NCBI RefSeq assembly: GCF_018283645.1
Contig: NZ_JAGSXH010000028.1
Span: 1-58,618, forward strand
Direction of reading: 5' to 3'
From: Actinocrinis puniceicyclus
GTDB taxonomy: Bacteria; Actinomycetota; Actinomycetes; Streptomycetales; Catenulisporaceae
DNA: 58,618 bases
Each line of letters starts with the position of its first letter. The first letter of the stretch is position 1. The translations under genes and the position numbers were made by a program. The notes under the pieces are model-generated. The model saw nothing but the letters and a program-made list of their open reading frames with translations, ran no database searches and had not been told where the DNA came from. This document shows, piece after piece, positions 7,950 through 19,501 of the stretch.

Positions 7950-8621
7950 TCATTTCGACAGCGCCGCGTAGACGACCACGTTGTCGATGTAGTGGCCGTT
8001 GGCGAATGCGCCGCCGCAGGTGATCAGGCGCAGTTCGGGGTCCGGCCGCGCGCCGTACACGTCCTGGGTCGGGAACTGGTCCTTCGGGTAACGCTGCACC
8101 AGCATGACCTGGAACTGCACGCTGTGCCCCGAACTGAGCCCGACCGTGATCCGGTCGCCGGCGGTGAGCGACTTGAGGTTGAAGAACACCGCCGGACCGT
8201 TGAAGGAGTCTACGTGTCCTGCGATCACCGAGGGTCCGGGGCTGCCGGGGACCGGGCTGCCGCTGTACCAGCCGGCCTGGGTCAGGTTCGTCGGCGGCTC
8301 CAGCGCGCCGGAGGCGTCGAGCGCGAGCTGCTGCAGCGTGGTGTGCAGGTTGATCGCGGGAATGTCGAGGGACACCGGCTGCGCGTCAGTGGCGGGCGAC
8401 GTGCTCGGGCCCTGGCCGCCGCCGCCCGGCGGCGAGGCGACCGGGACGATGACCGGCGTCTGCGCCCTGCCGCCCGGGGATGACGCGCCCTGCGCGATCG
8501 CCGCCGTGACGCCGACGATCGCGGTCACGCCCAGCGCGGCGGCCAGGACGCGGGGCAGCGAGGGCCGCCCGTCCTTGACGAACCAGTGGCGCGGGCGTGC
8601 GTGCTTGGGATGCCATCTCAT
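7950..8621 (-). CDS. Class F sortase
   Basis: A membrane-anchored cysteine transpeptidase that attaches or processes surface proteins. 223 aa: basic N-terminus, one membrane segment (about 24-46), Pro/Gly-rich linker, then the sortase barrel. The catalytic His is in AGHVDS (His136) and the Cys in LITCGG (Cys202). The downstream GHYIDNVVVYA block is typical of class F, although the usual catalytic Arg is not obvious there. The start lies about 10 bp after the stop of the DUF4397 gene, so the two form an operon. Class F enzymes in actinomycetes often accompany one dedicated surface substrate. Confidence 0.87.
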   Translation of the reverse strand: MRWHPKHARPRHWFVKDGRPSLPRVLAAALGVTAIVGVTAAIAQGASSPGGRAQTPVIVPVASPPGGGGQGPSTSPATDAQPVSLDIPAINLHTTLQQLALDASGALEPPTNLTQAGWYSGSPVPGSPGPSVIAGHVDSFNGPAVFFNLKSLTAGDRITVGLSSGHSVQFQVMLVQRYPKDQFPTQDVYGARPDPELRLITCGGAFANGHYIDNVVVYAALSK

Positions 8622-8631
8622 CGCGGGCCGC

Positions 8632-9525
8632 TCACCTGATCCGTGCCCGCCGGTGCCGCCTGACCTGAACGGTCGCCAGGAGGCTGATCAGCGAGAACAC
8701 CCACGCGAGTTCCACGGCCGGTGCCGAGTAGCCGTGTTCCTGCGCCATGCCCGCGCCCGCCGCGCCCGCCCTCGTGCCGCCGAATCCGGTGTTCACGCCG
8801 CCCTGCGGTATCGCGCTCATCCCGCTCGCGTCCGCGACCGTGACGACCTGCGGCACGCCGCCGGCGCCGTCGAGCACGAGCACGGTGTACGTGCTGTTGG
8901 GCGCGAAGGTCACGGAGACGGTCTGCGTCGACCCGCCGGGGGGTGTGACCAGCAGCGCGGCCGCACCAGAGCCAACGCTCTGATATGCGGCGATGGTCGG
9001 GAACCGCAGCCCCGGGGCGATCGCGCCGTCGCCGACCGCGATCGAGACGGTCGGGTCGTGTTGTGACGCCTCGATCGCGCGCACCGCGCTCCTCCCGGCG
9101 GGCGCGGTGAGCTGGTCGGTGAGCACCTGGAGCTTGACCACCGACGGCGGCCCGATCGCGGCGACGGTATACGCCTGTCCGGCTGTCACCGTGACCTGCG
9201 CCGTCGTCACCGGGTCCGCGCTCGCGGCGTTCCCGGCCGAGCGCATCGCGACGATGTAGTCGCCCGGCTTCACCGTCTGGTACGGCGAGACGGTCCCGTA
9301 CGCCAAATGCGGCAGGACGCTCTGGCCGCTCTGCGCCCCGGGGCTGTTGGCGGGGGAGAGATAGAGGTCCACCGGCGGCATGCCGGGGGCCAGGTGCGCG
9401 AGCCTGATCCAGCCCAGCGTGGAGGTGGCGTCGGCGCTCGCGGCGGCCGGCCTGGCGGCGACCGCGGCGCAGGCGATCAGCACGGCGGCGGCGACCGCCG
9501 GGACTCTACGTATTCGGATGCGCAC
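8632..9525 (-). CDS. DUF4397-domain secreted surface protein
   Basis: About 297 aa. A signal peptide (VRIRIRRVPAVAAAVLIACA) is followed by a region starting GWIRLAHLAPGMPPVDLYL, the usual opening of DUF4397 beta-sandwich proteins. A Gly/Ala-rich stretch, a C-terminal hydrophobic segment and a basic tail (RRHRRARIR) follow, as in wall- or membrane-retained proteins. No canonical LPxTG is seen. GTG 9525 is chosen because GAGGAG lies 8 bp upstream; a start at 9627 would add an unsupported hydrophilic leader. It is the likely partner of the adjoining sortase. Function is unknown. Confidence 0.8.
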   Translation of the reverse strand: MRIRIRRVPAVAAAVLIACAAVAARPAAASADATSTLGWIRLAHLAPGMPPVDLYLSPANSPGAQSGQSVLPHLAYGTVSPYQTVKPGDYIVAMRSAGNAASADPVTTAQVTVTAGQAYTVAAIGPPSVVKLQVLTDQLTAPAGRSAVRAIEASQHDPTVSIAVGDGAIAPGLRFPTIAAYQSVGSGAAALLVTPPGGSTQTVSVTFAPNSTYTVLVLDGAGGVPQVVTVADASGMSAIPQGGVNTGFGGTRAGAAGAGMAQEHGYSAPAVELAWVFSLISLLATVQVRRHRRARIR

Positions 9526-9651
9526 CGCTTGGCTCCTCGCGTGGCCGTCGGCGACCTTGCCCCCCGCCTCGCCGCGAATCCGCGGGCGCCCGACGTCTGA
9601 TCGGTGCTCGGGTTCGTCGCGAGCCACGCACAGATTGTCAGTCAGCGCGAC

Positions 9652-10243
9652 TCAAGGGAAGAGTGTGGTCAACTCTCGCCGTCCTAAGTCACCAAGACCA
9701 TCCGCTTCGAACGCGGCCGCGCAGGCCGGCTCCTCGGCCGCGGCCCTCGCTTCACGCTGGTGCGCTGCGCCACGGCCGCAGTCGAAGGGGAGGGAGAGCC
9801 AGACGTCCCGGCGCCGTAACACGTATCCCGCGACGCCGAGCAGCACCGCCGGATACGCCACCAGCACCACGAACGACCACGGCCGGGTCAGGTCAGCGGG
9901 GTGCGCCTGCTGGGAGAGCAACCGCCCGATGCAGTTCGTCGGCAGGAACCTCCCGATCCGGTCGCTCCACGGCTGCGGGAACGCGGAAACCACCCCGGGC
10001 AGAATGAACCCGAGCCCGAACAGCGCCGCGATCGCCCCGGCCGTGTGCCGCAGCAGCGCCCCCAGCGCCAGGCCGATCAGGGCGACCACCGCCAGATGGA
10101 AGCCCGCCGACAGTACCGCGCGCAGTGCGCCCGGCGACCGGATCGACAGCCCGGCGCCGACCCCGTGCATGATCGCCTGCACCGGGAAGAACGCGGCGAA
10201 GGCCAGCACCTCGCCGCACAGCAGCGCGGCCGCGCCGAGCTCA
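9652..10243 (-). pseudogene. Remnant of an ABC-2 type transporter permease (5' truncated)
   Basis: The reading frame encodes the C-terminal half of an ABC-2 permease: hydrophobic segments around LALGALLRHTAGAIAALFG, a loop RFLPTNCIGRLLS, and the terminal YPAVLLGVAGYVLRRRDV. That ending is followed by about 45 non-conserved residues that run to the stop. The N-terminal half and any start codon are missing; homology stops near 10243, where an opposite-strand kinase remnant begins. No intact ABC ATPase accompanies it. Confidence 0.65.
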
Positions 10244-10834
10244 ATGCGCCCCCGACGACGACGCAGGAGCCTCCCGTCGACGAGGCTCGGCACGCCCTCC
10301 CGCTCGTCGTGGACGGCGCGGCGGGCGCCGTACTCGCCCTGTTGCTGGTCAGGTCGGCGCTGATGCCGGAGAGCCTGCGTGCCCTGACGCTGCCGACGGC
10401 GGCCGGTGTCGCCGCATCCGTAGTGGAGGGCCTCGCGACCGCGCTGCGCCGCCTCGCCCCGCTGTCCATGCTGGTGCTCGCGTTCGCCGCCTGCCTCGTC
10501 TCCTACCTCGGCGGCTTCCAGCGCGATCCCTTCATCGCGGTCGCTGCGCATAGCCCGCGAGCTGCACGACGTGGTGGCGCACAGCATGAGTGTGATCACC
10601 GTGCAGGCCGGGGTCGGGCGGCACGTGCTCGACCGGCAGCCGGAGCAGGCGCGCTCGGCGCTGGCCGTGATCGAGACCACCGGCAGGGAAGCCCTGCAGG
10701 AGCTGGGCCGGCTGCTCGGGGTGCTGCGCGAGGACGGCTGCGGCCCGGCGCGCGCTCCGGCACCACGCATCGCAGACCTTGACGATGTCATTCGCGCCGC
10801 GTACGAGAGCGGGCTGCTTGATCGACAGCGCTGA
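10244..10834 (+). pseudogene. Remnant of a HisKA_3 sensor histidine kinase
   Basis: Two pieces of a NarL-type sensor kinase lie in different frames. Membrane segments (ARHALPLVVDGAAGAVLALL and onward) run to about 10555. After a frame change comes RELHDVVAHSMSVITVQAG, the dimerisation/phospho-acceptor helix with its His, followed by the helix ending LGRLLGVLRED. The ATPase domain is absent; the frame stops at 10834. Frame shift plus truncation mark it as dead. The neighbouring permease remnant suggests a lost ABC/two-component module. Confidence 0.7.
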
Positions 10835-11019
10835 CCGCCGCCCGCGTGCCCTCCCGCGTCCGCCGGCCCGCCCGCGTACCTGCCCCGCCCCGCCATAGCC
10901 CGGCGACCTGCGGCATTCGCCCGCTCGCCGAAAGGTCCCGGCGTGGGGACTGGCGCGGTGCCTGTTTGTGAGCGACGGTGATAGCTACCCAGGCCGGACT
11001 CCAAAGGCGGAGGAAAACC

Positions 11020-11448
11020 ATGAGGGTCAGAGACGTATTGGCACACAAGGGTGGCGATGTGGTCACCATCGGGCCGGATGCCAGTTGCCGCGAACTGCTC
11101 GCGCTGCTGGCGCAGCACAACATCGGCGCGGTCGTGGTCTCCGCCGACGGGATCACCGTCGCCGGGATCGTCTCCGAGCGCGATGTCGTGCGCCGCCTGC
11201 ACGATCTCGGCGCCGAGGTGCTCAACGCCCCGGTGGGGCGGATCGCCACGCTGCACGTGCGCACCTGCGACCCGGAAGATCCACTGGACGATCTGCGCGA
11301 GACGATGACGTTACACCGCATCCGGCACATCCCCGTGGTGTCGCAGGAGCGGCTGGTCGGGATCGTCAGCATCGGAGACGTGGTCAAGAGCACCATCAGC
11401 CAGCTCGAAGACGAACGCCAGCACCTGATCGACTACCTGCAGGGCTGA
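11020..11448 (+). CDS. Tandem CBS-domain protein
   Basis: A soluble 142-aa protein made of two CBS motifs (about residues 7-60 and 75-130), beginning MRVRDVLAHKGGDVVTIGPD. Each has the typical GIVSERDVVR / GIVSIGDVVK end. Such stand-alone Bateman modules bind adenine nucleotides and act as energy sensors. An AGGCGGAGG ribosome site precedes the ATG. It stands alone: remnants upstream, a convergent GH92 gene downstream. The partner is unknown. Confidence 0.9.
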   Translation: MRVRDVLAHKGGDVVTIGPDASCRELLALLAQHNIGAVVVSADGITVAGIVSERDVVRRLHDLGAEVLNAPVGRIATLHVRTCDPEDPLDDLRETMTLHRIRHIPVVSQERLVGIVSIGDVVKSTISQLEDERQHLIDYLQG

Positions 11449-11633
11449 ACGCATGCCGGACACCTCGCGTACTTGACCGATTTCCTTCTGTGATCGGCAT
11501 CTCGTGCATTAGCGCGGAAGAACGCCACCCGGCCGCCGCGCACTCGCTAAGCTCTGTAACAGGGTTCTGCGAACCCCGCTGGCCGGTTCTTCGTGGGTGG
11601 AGCCGGGAGGTGAGGGAGGGGCGACGGGCACTG

Positions 11634-11673
11634 GCGGCCCGCCGTCCCTCCCGCTCGCAGGACGGCGGGCCGC
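11634..11673. terminator. GC-rich hairpin between convergent genes
   Basis: A perfect 14-bp stem (GCGGCCCGCCGTCC, 11634-11647, paired with 11660-11673) and 12-nt loop lies between the converging CBS and GH92 genes and can serve both. The rest of 11449-11799 holds only a duplicated GACTCATGCG and no gene that I recognise. Confidence 0.75.
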
Positions 11674-11799
11674 GTGCGCGGACTCATGCGGACTCATGCG
11701 ACGCACTTGCGGCGGATTGCGGGTCGCGGCAGTCGGCGCGGCGCCCGAAGGACCACGCCGGCCGCCGTCTCGCCCCTGGTCAGGCGGCGCTGCCGGCCG

Positions 11800-15252
<3,453 letters not shown>

Positions 15253-15269
15253 GTTGAGTCCTTCTGCTC

Positions 15270-15283
15270 TGACAACGTTGTCA
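15270..15283. promoter_or_regulatory. LacI-family-type operator TGACAACGTTGTCA
   Basis: A perfect 14-bp palindrome lies 18 bp upstream of the GH92 start. Its central AACGTT and symmetry match operators of LacI-family sugar regulators in actinomycetes. No LacI gene is in the window, so the regulator must be elsewhere. The remaining 15284-15423 shows no gene. Confidence 0.7.
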
Positions 15284-15423
15284 TATGAGCGATGAAAGCA
15301 GCACACTGCGAATGTTTCGCCTTGTCAAGGGCGCGGCGCGACCGAATCGCGCACGCGCGGGGGCGGCGGACTCTCCGCGCAGGCCGCTGTGACCTTTCCG
15401 GTCCTGTGAGCCCACTCAGTACA

Positions 15424-15475
15424 GCGGCGCCCGCAAGCCCCTGATGATCCAGACAGCAGAGCTCGCGGGCGCCGC
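15424..15475. terminator. Inverted repeat downstream of the amidohydrolase gene
   Basis: GCGGCGCCCGC (15424-15434) pairs with GCGGGCGCCGC (15465-15475) around a 30-nt loop. It lies about 90 bp past the amidohydrolase stop. Confidence 0.45.
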
Positions 15476-15499
15476 ATGCCCGCCGCACCGGACACTTCC

Positions 15500-15540
15500 G
15501 CGTCCCGAACGCTGTCCCCCAGCGAGCGCGTCCGGGACGC
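15500..15540. terminator. Hairpin just past the amidohydrolase stop
   Basis: GCGTCCCG (15500-15507) pairs with CGGGACGC (15533-15540), with a nested CGCTG/CAGCG stem inside. It is 24 bp beyond the stop and is the better-placed terminator candidate for the minus-strand transcript. Confidence 0.5.
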
Positions 15541-15563
15541 TCAGACCACGATGAGCGACGTAC

Positions 15564-17054
15564 TTACCGCCCTTCCAGGTCCGGCCGCGTGCTGCGCGTC
15601 GCCGCGCTGCGGTACTCGGTATACGTGTACGGATTGTCCAGCACCTTGGACTCCGGGATGTCAGGGTTCATGCCCTTGAACCAGGCCTCGTCGCCGAGGC
15701 TCGCCCGCAGGTACTCGGTCGTCGCCTCGACCTCGCGGCGCACCGCGGCCAGGTCGACGCCGACCAGCCTGCGCTCGTGCTTCACCACCCGCCCGTTCAC
15801 CAGCACCGAGTGCACGTCCCCGCGCTGCGCCTGGAACGCCACGTGCCCGTACGGGTTCAGCAGCGGGAACGAGACCGGTGAAGCGTCGTTCTTGATCAGC
15901 ACCACGTCGGCCTTCTTCCCGGCCTCCAGGCTGCCGAGGTCGCCGTCGCGACCGAGGGTCCGCGCACCGCCGAGCGTCGCCCACTCCACCACGTGCTCGG
16001 CGCGCAGAGCGCAGTGCGTGACCGTCTCGCCCCTGAGATGCGCCTCGAAGTGCTCGCGCGCGCGGTCCGCACCGAGCGTGGTGCGCATCGCCGAGAACAG
16101 GTCGCCGCTCCACCACACGCTGGTGTCCATCGACAGCGACACCGGGATGCCGTGCGCCCGGATCGCCCAGGTGGGCGGGTAGCCCTGTCCGGCGCTCTGC
16201 TCGCTCTCCGTCGACACCGAGATCGCCCCGCCGGTCGCCGCAATCCGGTGATACGAATCAGCGGACAGTGACGCGGCGTGCACATACGTGGTCTGCGGAG
16301 TCATGTATCCGCCCTCGTACATGAGCCGGATGCTGTCGTCGCTCGTCGCGCCCCACACCCCGGCGTGCGTCGTCACCCCGACGCCCAGGTCGCGCGCCAC
16401 CTCGAACGCGGGCGCCTCCGGGAACGCCGGATCGCCGGTGACGTCGAAAGCCAGCTGGAAACCGAGCATGTCGTCGCCGGTGATCCGCCGCCGCACGAAG
16501 TCGCGGAACTCCGGCGCGGCGGTCCACTGCTCCGGCGGCTGCTGGATGTTGCCGTAGGCGAGCACGTACCGGCCCGGCACCGACCGCAGAGCGTCCAGCG
16601 CGGCCTCCGCGTGCGCCACCGTCTGCAGGCCGTGCGACCAGTCCAGGACCGTGGTGACCCCGGCGTCGAGCGCCTCGATCGCGGCCAGCAGATTGCCCGC
16701 GTGAATGTCCTGCGGCCGGAAAAGCTTGCCGGACTCCAGGTAGTACCACACGAAATACTGCGTGAGAGTCCAGTCGGCGCCGTAGCCGCGCATCGCGGTC
16801 TGCCACATGTGCCGGTGCGTGTCGATCATCCCCGGCATGACGATGCCGCCGGTAGCGTCGATCACGAGCGCGTCGTGCGGCGCGTCCAACCGCGGTCCGA
16901 CCGCCTCGATCCGATCGCCGACCGTCAGCACGTCGGTGTCCGCGAGCACCTGCCGCCGGGCATCCATCGCGAGCACCGTGCCGCCGCGCAGCAGCACCGG
17001 ACGCCTCGGTGTCAGATCCACAGCCGTCGCGTCGCCCACGGTGTCTCCGTACAC
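15564..17054 (-). CDS. Amidohydrolase-family hydrolase/deaminase (TrzA/SsnA-like)
   Basis: A metal-dependent (beta/alpha)8 hydrolase of the cytosine deaminase/TrzA branch, 496 aa. Metal ligands are in place: DTHRH (His80, His82), TTHAG (His230), YVHAA (His259) and SMDTS (Asp310). The C-terminal composite domain shows ADVVLI and VLVNGRVV, usual for the branch. GTG 17054 follows AAGGAGG. It is divergent from the IclR gene and carries the shared TGTCCG-N5 palindrome just upstream of its start, so it probably belongs to the same pathway. Members deaminate or dechlorinate N-heterocycles; substrate is not evident. Confidence 0.85.
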   Translation of the reverse strand: MYGDTVGDATAVDLTPRRPVLLRGGTVLAMDARRQVLADTDVLTVGDRIEAVGPRLDAPHDALVIDATGGIVMPGMIDTHRHMWQTAMRGYGADWTLTQYFVWYYLESGKLFRPQDIHAGNLLAAIEALDAGVTTVLDWSHGLQTVAHAEAALDALRSVPGRYVLAYGNIQQPPEQWTAAPEFRDFVRRRITGDDMLGFQLAFDVTGDPAFPEAPAFEVARDLGVGVTTHAGVWGATSDDSIRLMYEGGYMTPQTTYVHAASLSADSYHRIAATGGAISVSTESEQSAGQGYPPTWAIRAHGIPVSLSMDTSVWWSGDLFSAMRTTLGADRAREHFEAHLRGETVTHCALRAEHVVEWATLGGARTLGRDGDLGSLEAGKKADVVLIKNDASPVSFPLLNPYGHVAFQAQRGDVHSVLVNGRVVKHERRLVGVDLAAVRREVEATTEYLRASLGDEAWFKGMNPDIPESKVLDNPYTYTEYRSAATRSTRPDLEGR

Positions 17055-17073
17055 GGTGCCTCCTTCGGACTGG

Positions 17074-17090
17074 TGTCCGTTCAGCGGTCA
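17074..17090. promoter_or_regulatory. Putative IclR operator in front of the amidohydrolase
   Basis: TGTCCG-TTCAG-CGGTCA, one mismatch from the perfect palindrome at 18287-18303 and with the same 5-bp spacer sequence. It lies 20 bp upstream of the amidohydrolase GTG. Confidence 0.7.
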
Positions 17091-17228
17091 ACGAGGTTGC
17101 CGCTACTTTCGGTCCCGTCACCGCGCCTGTCAACACCCCGGCGCGCCCGGCCAGGTCCGCTGACCGTCCGCACAGCGGCGCTGGTCGCACGCCCAACGCT
17201 GTGGTCTACTCATGGCGTGCCCGAATCC

Positions 17229-17245
17229 TGTCCGACAGCCGGACA
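17229..17245. promoter_or_regulatory. Putative IclR operator in front of its own gene
   Basis: TGTCCG-ACAGC-CGGACA, perfect 6-bp half sites with a 5-bp spacer, 27 bp upstream of the IclR start codon. This implies autoregulation. Confidence 0.72.
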
Positions 17246-17271
17246 GAAGCCACCGCTACGGAGGAGACGCC

Positions 17272-18078
17272 ATGCCACGCGACGGCGCCGGCCCCGATTT
17301 CATCGAGGCGCTGGCCCGCGGCCTCGAGGTGATCACCGCCTTCGAGCCCGGTCGGCCGGTGCTGACCCTCAGCGAGGTCGCGGCGGCCAGCGGCCTGGCC
17401 CGGCCGACCGCGCGCCGCGTCCTGCTCACCCTTCAGGAACTCGGCTACGTGCGCACCCGCGGATCAGGGTTCGCACTCACGCCGCGGGTGCTCGACCTGG
17501 GCACCGCCTACGTGCGCTCGATGGACCTGTGGGACGTGGCGCGCCCGCACATGGAGACGCTGTCCGCACGCACCGGTGAATCCTCCTCGATCGCCCAGCT
17601 CGACGGCTCGGACATCGTGTACGTGGCGCGCGTCGCGGTGCCGAAGATCGTCTCGCTCGCGGTGCAGATCGGCACCCGTTTCCCGGCGTTGCCGACCTCG
17701 CTGGGCAAGGTGCTGCTCGCGGCGCTCGGACCGCGGGAGGCGCAGGCCGTCCTGGCCGAGCCCAGCCGCTCTGGACTCACCCCGCTGTGGCGGCCCGACC
17801 CCGCCGAGCGGGAGGCCGAACTGCGGCAGGTCCGCGCGCGCGGCTGGGCGCTTACGGACGAACAGCTCACCCGCGGCATCCGCTCGGTGGCCGCGCCGCT
17901 GCGCAACGGCTCCGGCGAGGTGATCGCGGCGCTGAACGTCAACACCAACGCCGCCGAGACGCCCCTGGACGTGCTGACCGACCACCACCTGCCGCTGCTG
18001 CTGCACGCGGCCGGCGAGATCAGCGCCGACTTCGCCAGACTGGAAACCGTGCCGCACGTCACCCGAACCTTGACGTAG
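17272..18078 (+). CDS. IclR-family transcriptional regulator
   Basis: A 268-aa regulator: N-terminal winged helix (about 8-70, with LSEVAAASGLARPTARRVL as recognition region) and C-terminal IclR effector domain (about 80-260) containing LPTSLGKVLLAAL and TRGIRSVAAPLRN. This resembles the PcaR/PcaU/PobR type that senses aromatic acids or their cleavage products. ATG 17272 follows GGAGGAG. It lies between the divergent amidohydrolase and the CoA-transferase operon, and each of the three has a TGTCCG-N5-CGGACA site. Its TAG stop is the first triplet of a palindromic mini-element. Confidence 0.92.
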   Translation: MPRDGAGPDFIEALARGLEVITAFEPGRPVLTLSEVAAASGLARPTARRVLLTLQELGYVRTRGSGFALTPRVLDLGTAYVRSMDLWDVARPHMETLSARTGESSSIAQLDGSDIVYVARVAVPKIVSLAVQIGTRFPALPTSLGKVLLAALGPREAQAVLAEPSRSGLTPLWRPDPAEREAELRQVRARGWALTDEQLTRGIRSVAAPLRNGSGEVIAALNVNTNAAETPLDVLTDHHLPLLLHAAGEISADFARLETVPHVTRTLT

Positions 18079-18239
18079 TGTCTCGCGCCGGAAGTCCGTC
18101 GCATGAAAATCGGTCATCCGCGCCCGCCTGGCAAGGCGCCGGAACGCTCTCATATCGGGCGTCTGCGGGTGTTTCGGCAACGCAGTCAGGCGGGATGCGG
18201 GGGCCGATTCTCACGGCGGATTTCCAGCGCGAGACACCA
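18076..18239. repeat. Palindromic mini-element family B, copy 1
   Basis: 164 bp with imperfect inverted ends: TAGTGTCTCGCGCCGGAAGT at the left, and the right end reads TGGTGTCTCGCGCTGGAAAT on the other strand. It has no coding capacity. The interior (CATCCGCGCCCG, TGGCAAGGCGCCGGAAC, TTTCGGCAACGC, CAGGCGGGATGCGGGGGCCG) matches copy 2 at 43759-43963. The first three bases are the IclR stop codon. Confidence 0.88.
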
Positions 18240-18286
18240 GCACCCGGCCGTGCAAGAATCGGCCTGACAGACGCGGTCCGGACGAA

Positions 18287-18303
18287 TGTCCGTTCAGCGG
18301 ACA
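18287..18303. promoter_or_regulatory. Putative IclR operator of the CoA-transferase/LigAB operon
   Basis: TGTCCG-TTCAG-CGGACA, a perfect palindrome with 5-bp spacer, 19 bp upstream of the CoA-transferase GTG. It is preceded by GTCCGGAC, another palindrome with related half sites. Confidence 0.75.
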
Positions 18304-18322
18304 GCGGCGCGGAGGTGTACTG

Positions 18323-19501
18323 GTGACGGCCGAGCAGACTCACGCGGCGGGCCCCCTGTCCGGCTTGCTCGTCGCCGACTTCTCCCGCGTCCTGGCCGGC
18401 CCCTACGCCACGATGCTGCTGGCCGACCTCGGTGCGGACGTGGTGAAGGTCGAAGGGCCGCACGGCGACGACACCCGCTCGTGGACGCCTCCGGTGCGCG
18501 ACGCGGTGTCCACGTACTACCTCGGCATCAACCGGGGCAAGCGCTCGCTCGCCCTCGACCTTCGCGACGAGACCGACGCCGCGCTCGCCCGCGAGCTGGC
18601 CCGGCGCGCGCACGTGCTGATCGAGAACTTCAAACCCGGCGGCCTGACCAAATACGGGCTCGACTACGACGCCGTCAGCCTGCGCAACCCCGCCCTCGTC
18701 TACGCCTCGATCAGCGGATTCGGTACCGGGCCCGGCCGCGACGTACCCGGCTACGACCTGATGGTCCAGGCGGTCTCCGGACTGATGAGCCTCACCGGCG
18801 ATCCCGACGGGCCGCCGTACCGGGCCGGAATCTCCGTCTTCGACGTGATGGCCGGCAACCACGCGGTCATCGGCATCCTCGCCGCGCTGCGGCACCGCGA
18901 CGCCACCGGGCGCGGCCAGTTGGTCGAGGTCAACCTGCTCTCCTCCGCGCTCTCCGGCCTGGTCAACCACAGCTCGGCGTACGTCGCCGGGGGAGTCGTG
19001 CCGGTGCGCATGGGCAACGCGCACCCGAGCGTCTTCCCCTACGAGCCGCTGCCCACCGCCGACGACGATCTGATCGTCGCGGCCGCGAACGACGGCCAGT
19101 ACCGCAGGCTGTGCGAGGTGCTGGGCGTGCCGCGACTGGCCGACGACCCGCGTTTCGCCCGCAACGCCGACCGCACCGCGCGCCGCGAGGAACTGCGGCC
19201 CCTGCTGGTCGAACAGCTGGCCAGGCGCGGCGCCGCCGAATGGTTCGACCTGCTCGTCCAGGCGGGAGTGCCCAGCGGCCCGATCAACACCATCAAGGGC
19301 GGTTTCGCGATGGCCGAACGCTTCGGGCTGGAGCCCGTCGTCGAGGTCGGCGCCGGCGAGCGCGCGGTGCCGACCACCCGCAACCCGCTGCGCTTCTCCG
19401 AAACCCCGCCGGTCTACCGGCTGCCTCCCCCCGAGCTCGACGAGCACGGCGCCGAGCTGCGCGCCTGGCTCGCCGCCCCGGCCGGTGACATCGATGTCTG
19501 A
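18323..19501 (+). CDS. Family III CoA-transferase (CaiB/BaiF/formyl-CoA transferase type)
   Basis: A 392-aa enzyme that moves CoA between carboxylic acids via an aspartyl-CoA thioester. Seen: N-terminal VADFSRVLAGPYATMLLADLGADVVKVE, the nucleophile position Asp174 in SVFDVMAGNH, and the family motif GRGQLVEVNLL. GTG 18323 follows GGAGGTG. It heads a four-gene unit with overlapping ends; the next gene starts within its last codons. In this context it probably activates a di- or tricarboxylic ring-cleavage product so that the citryl-CoA lyase-like protein can split it. The acid is unknown. Confidence 0.9.
   Translation: MTAEQTHAAGPLSGLLVADFSRVLAGPYATMLLADLGADVVKVEGPHGDDTRSWTPPVRDAVSTYYLGINRGKRSLALDLRDETDAALARELARRAHVLIENFKPGGLTKYGLDYDAVSLRNPALVYASISGFGTGPGRDVPGYDLMVQAVSGLMSLTGDPDGPPYRAGISVFDVMAGNHAVIGILAALRHRDATGRGQLVEVNLLSSALSGLVNHSSAYVAGGVVPVRMGNAHPSVFPYEPLPTADDDLIVAAANDGQYRRLCEVLGVPRLADDPRFARNADRTARREELRPLLVEQLARRGAAEWFDLLVQAGVPSGPINTIKGGFAMAERFGLEPVVEVGAGERAVPTTRNPLRFSETPPVYRLPPPELDEHGAELRAWLAAPAGDIDV

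Noticed and set aside
10571-10834. Apparent small complete ORF with histidine-kinase motif
   Set aside because: It lacks the membrane part in its frame and the ATPase domain, and its start lies in the middle of the phospho-acceptor helix; treated as part of a pseudogene.
18079-18239. Transposase fragment in the family B element
   Set aside because: Short frames on either strand differ between the two copies and carry no transposase motif; the conserved parts are palindromic, not coding.
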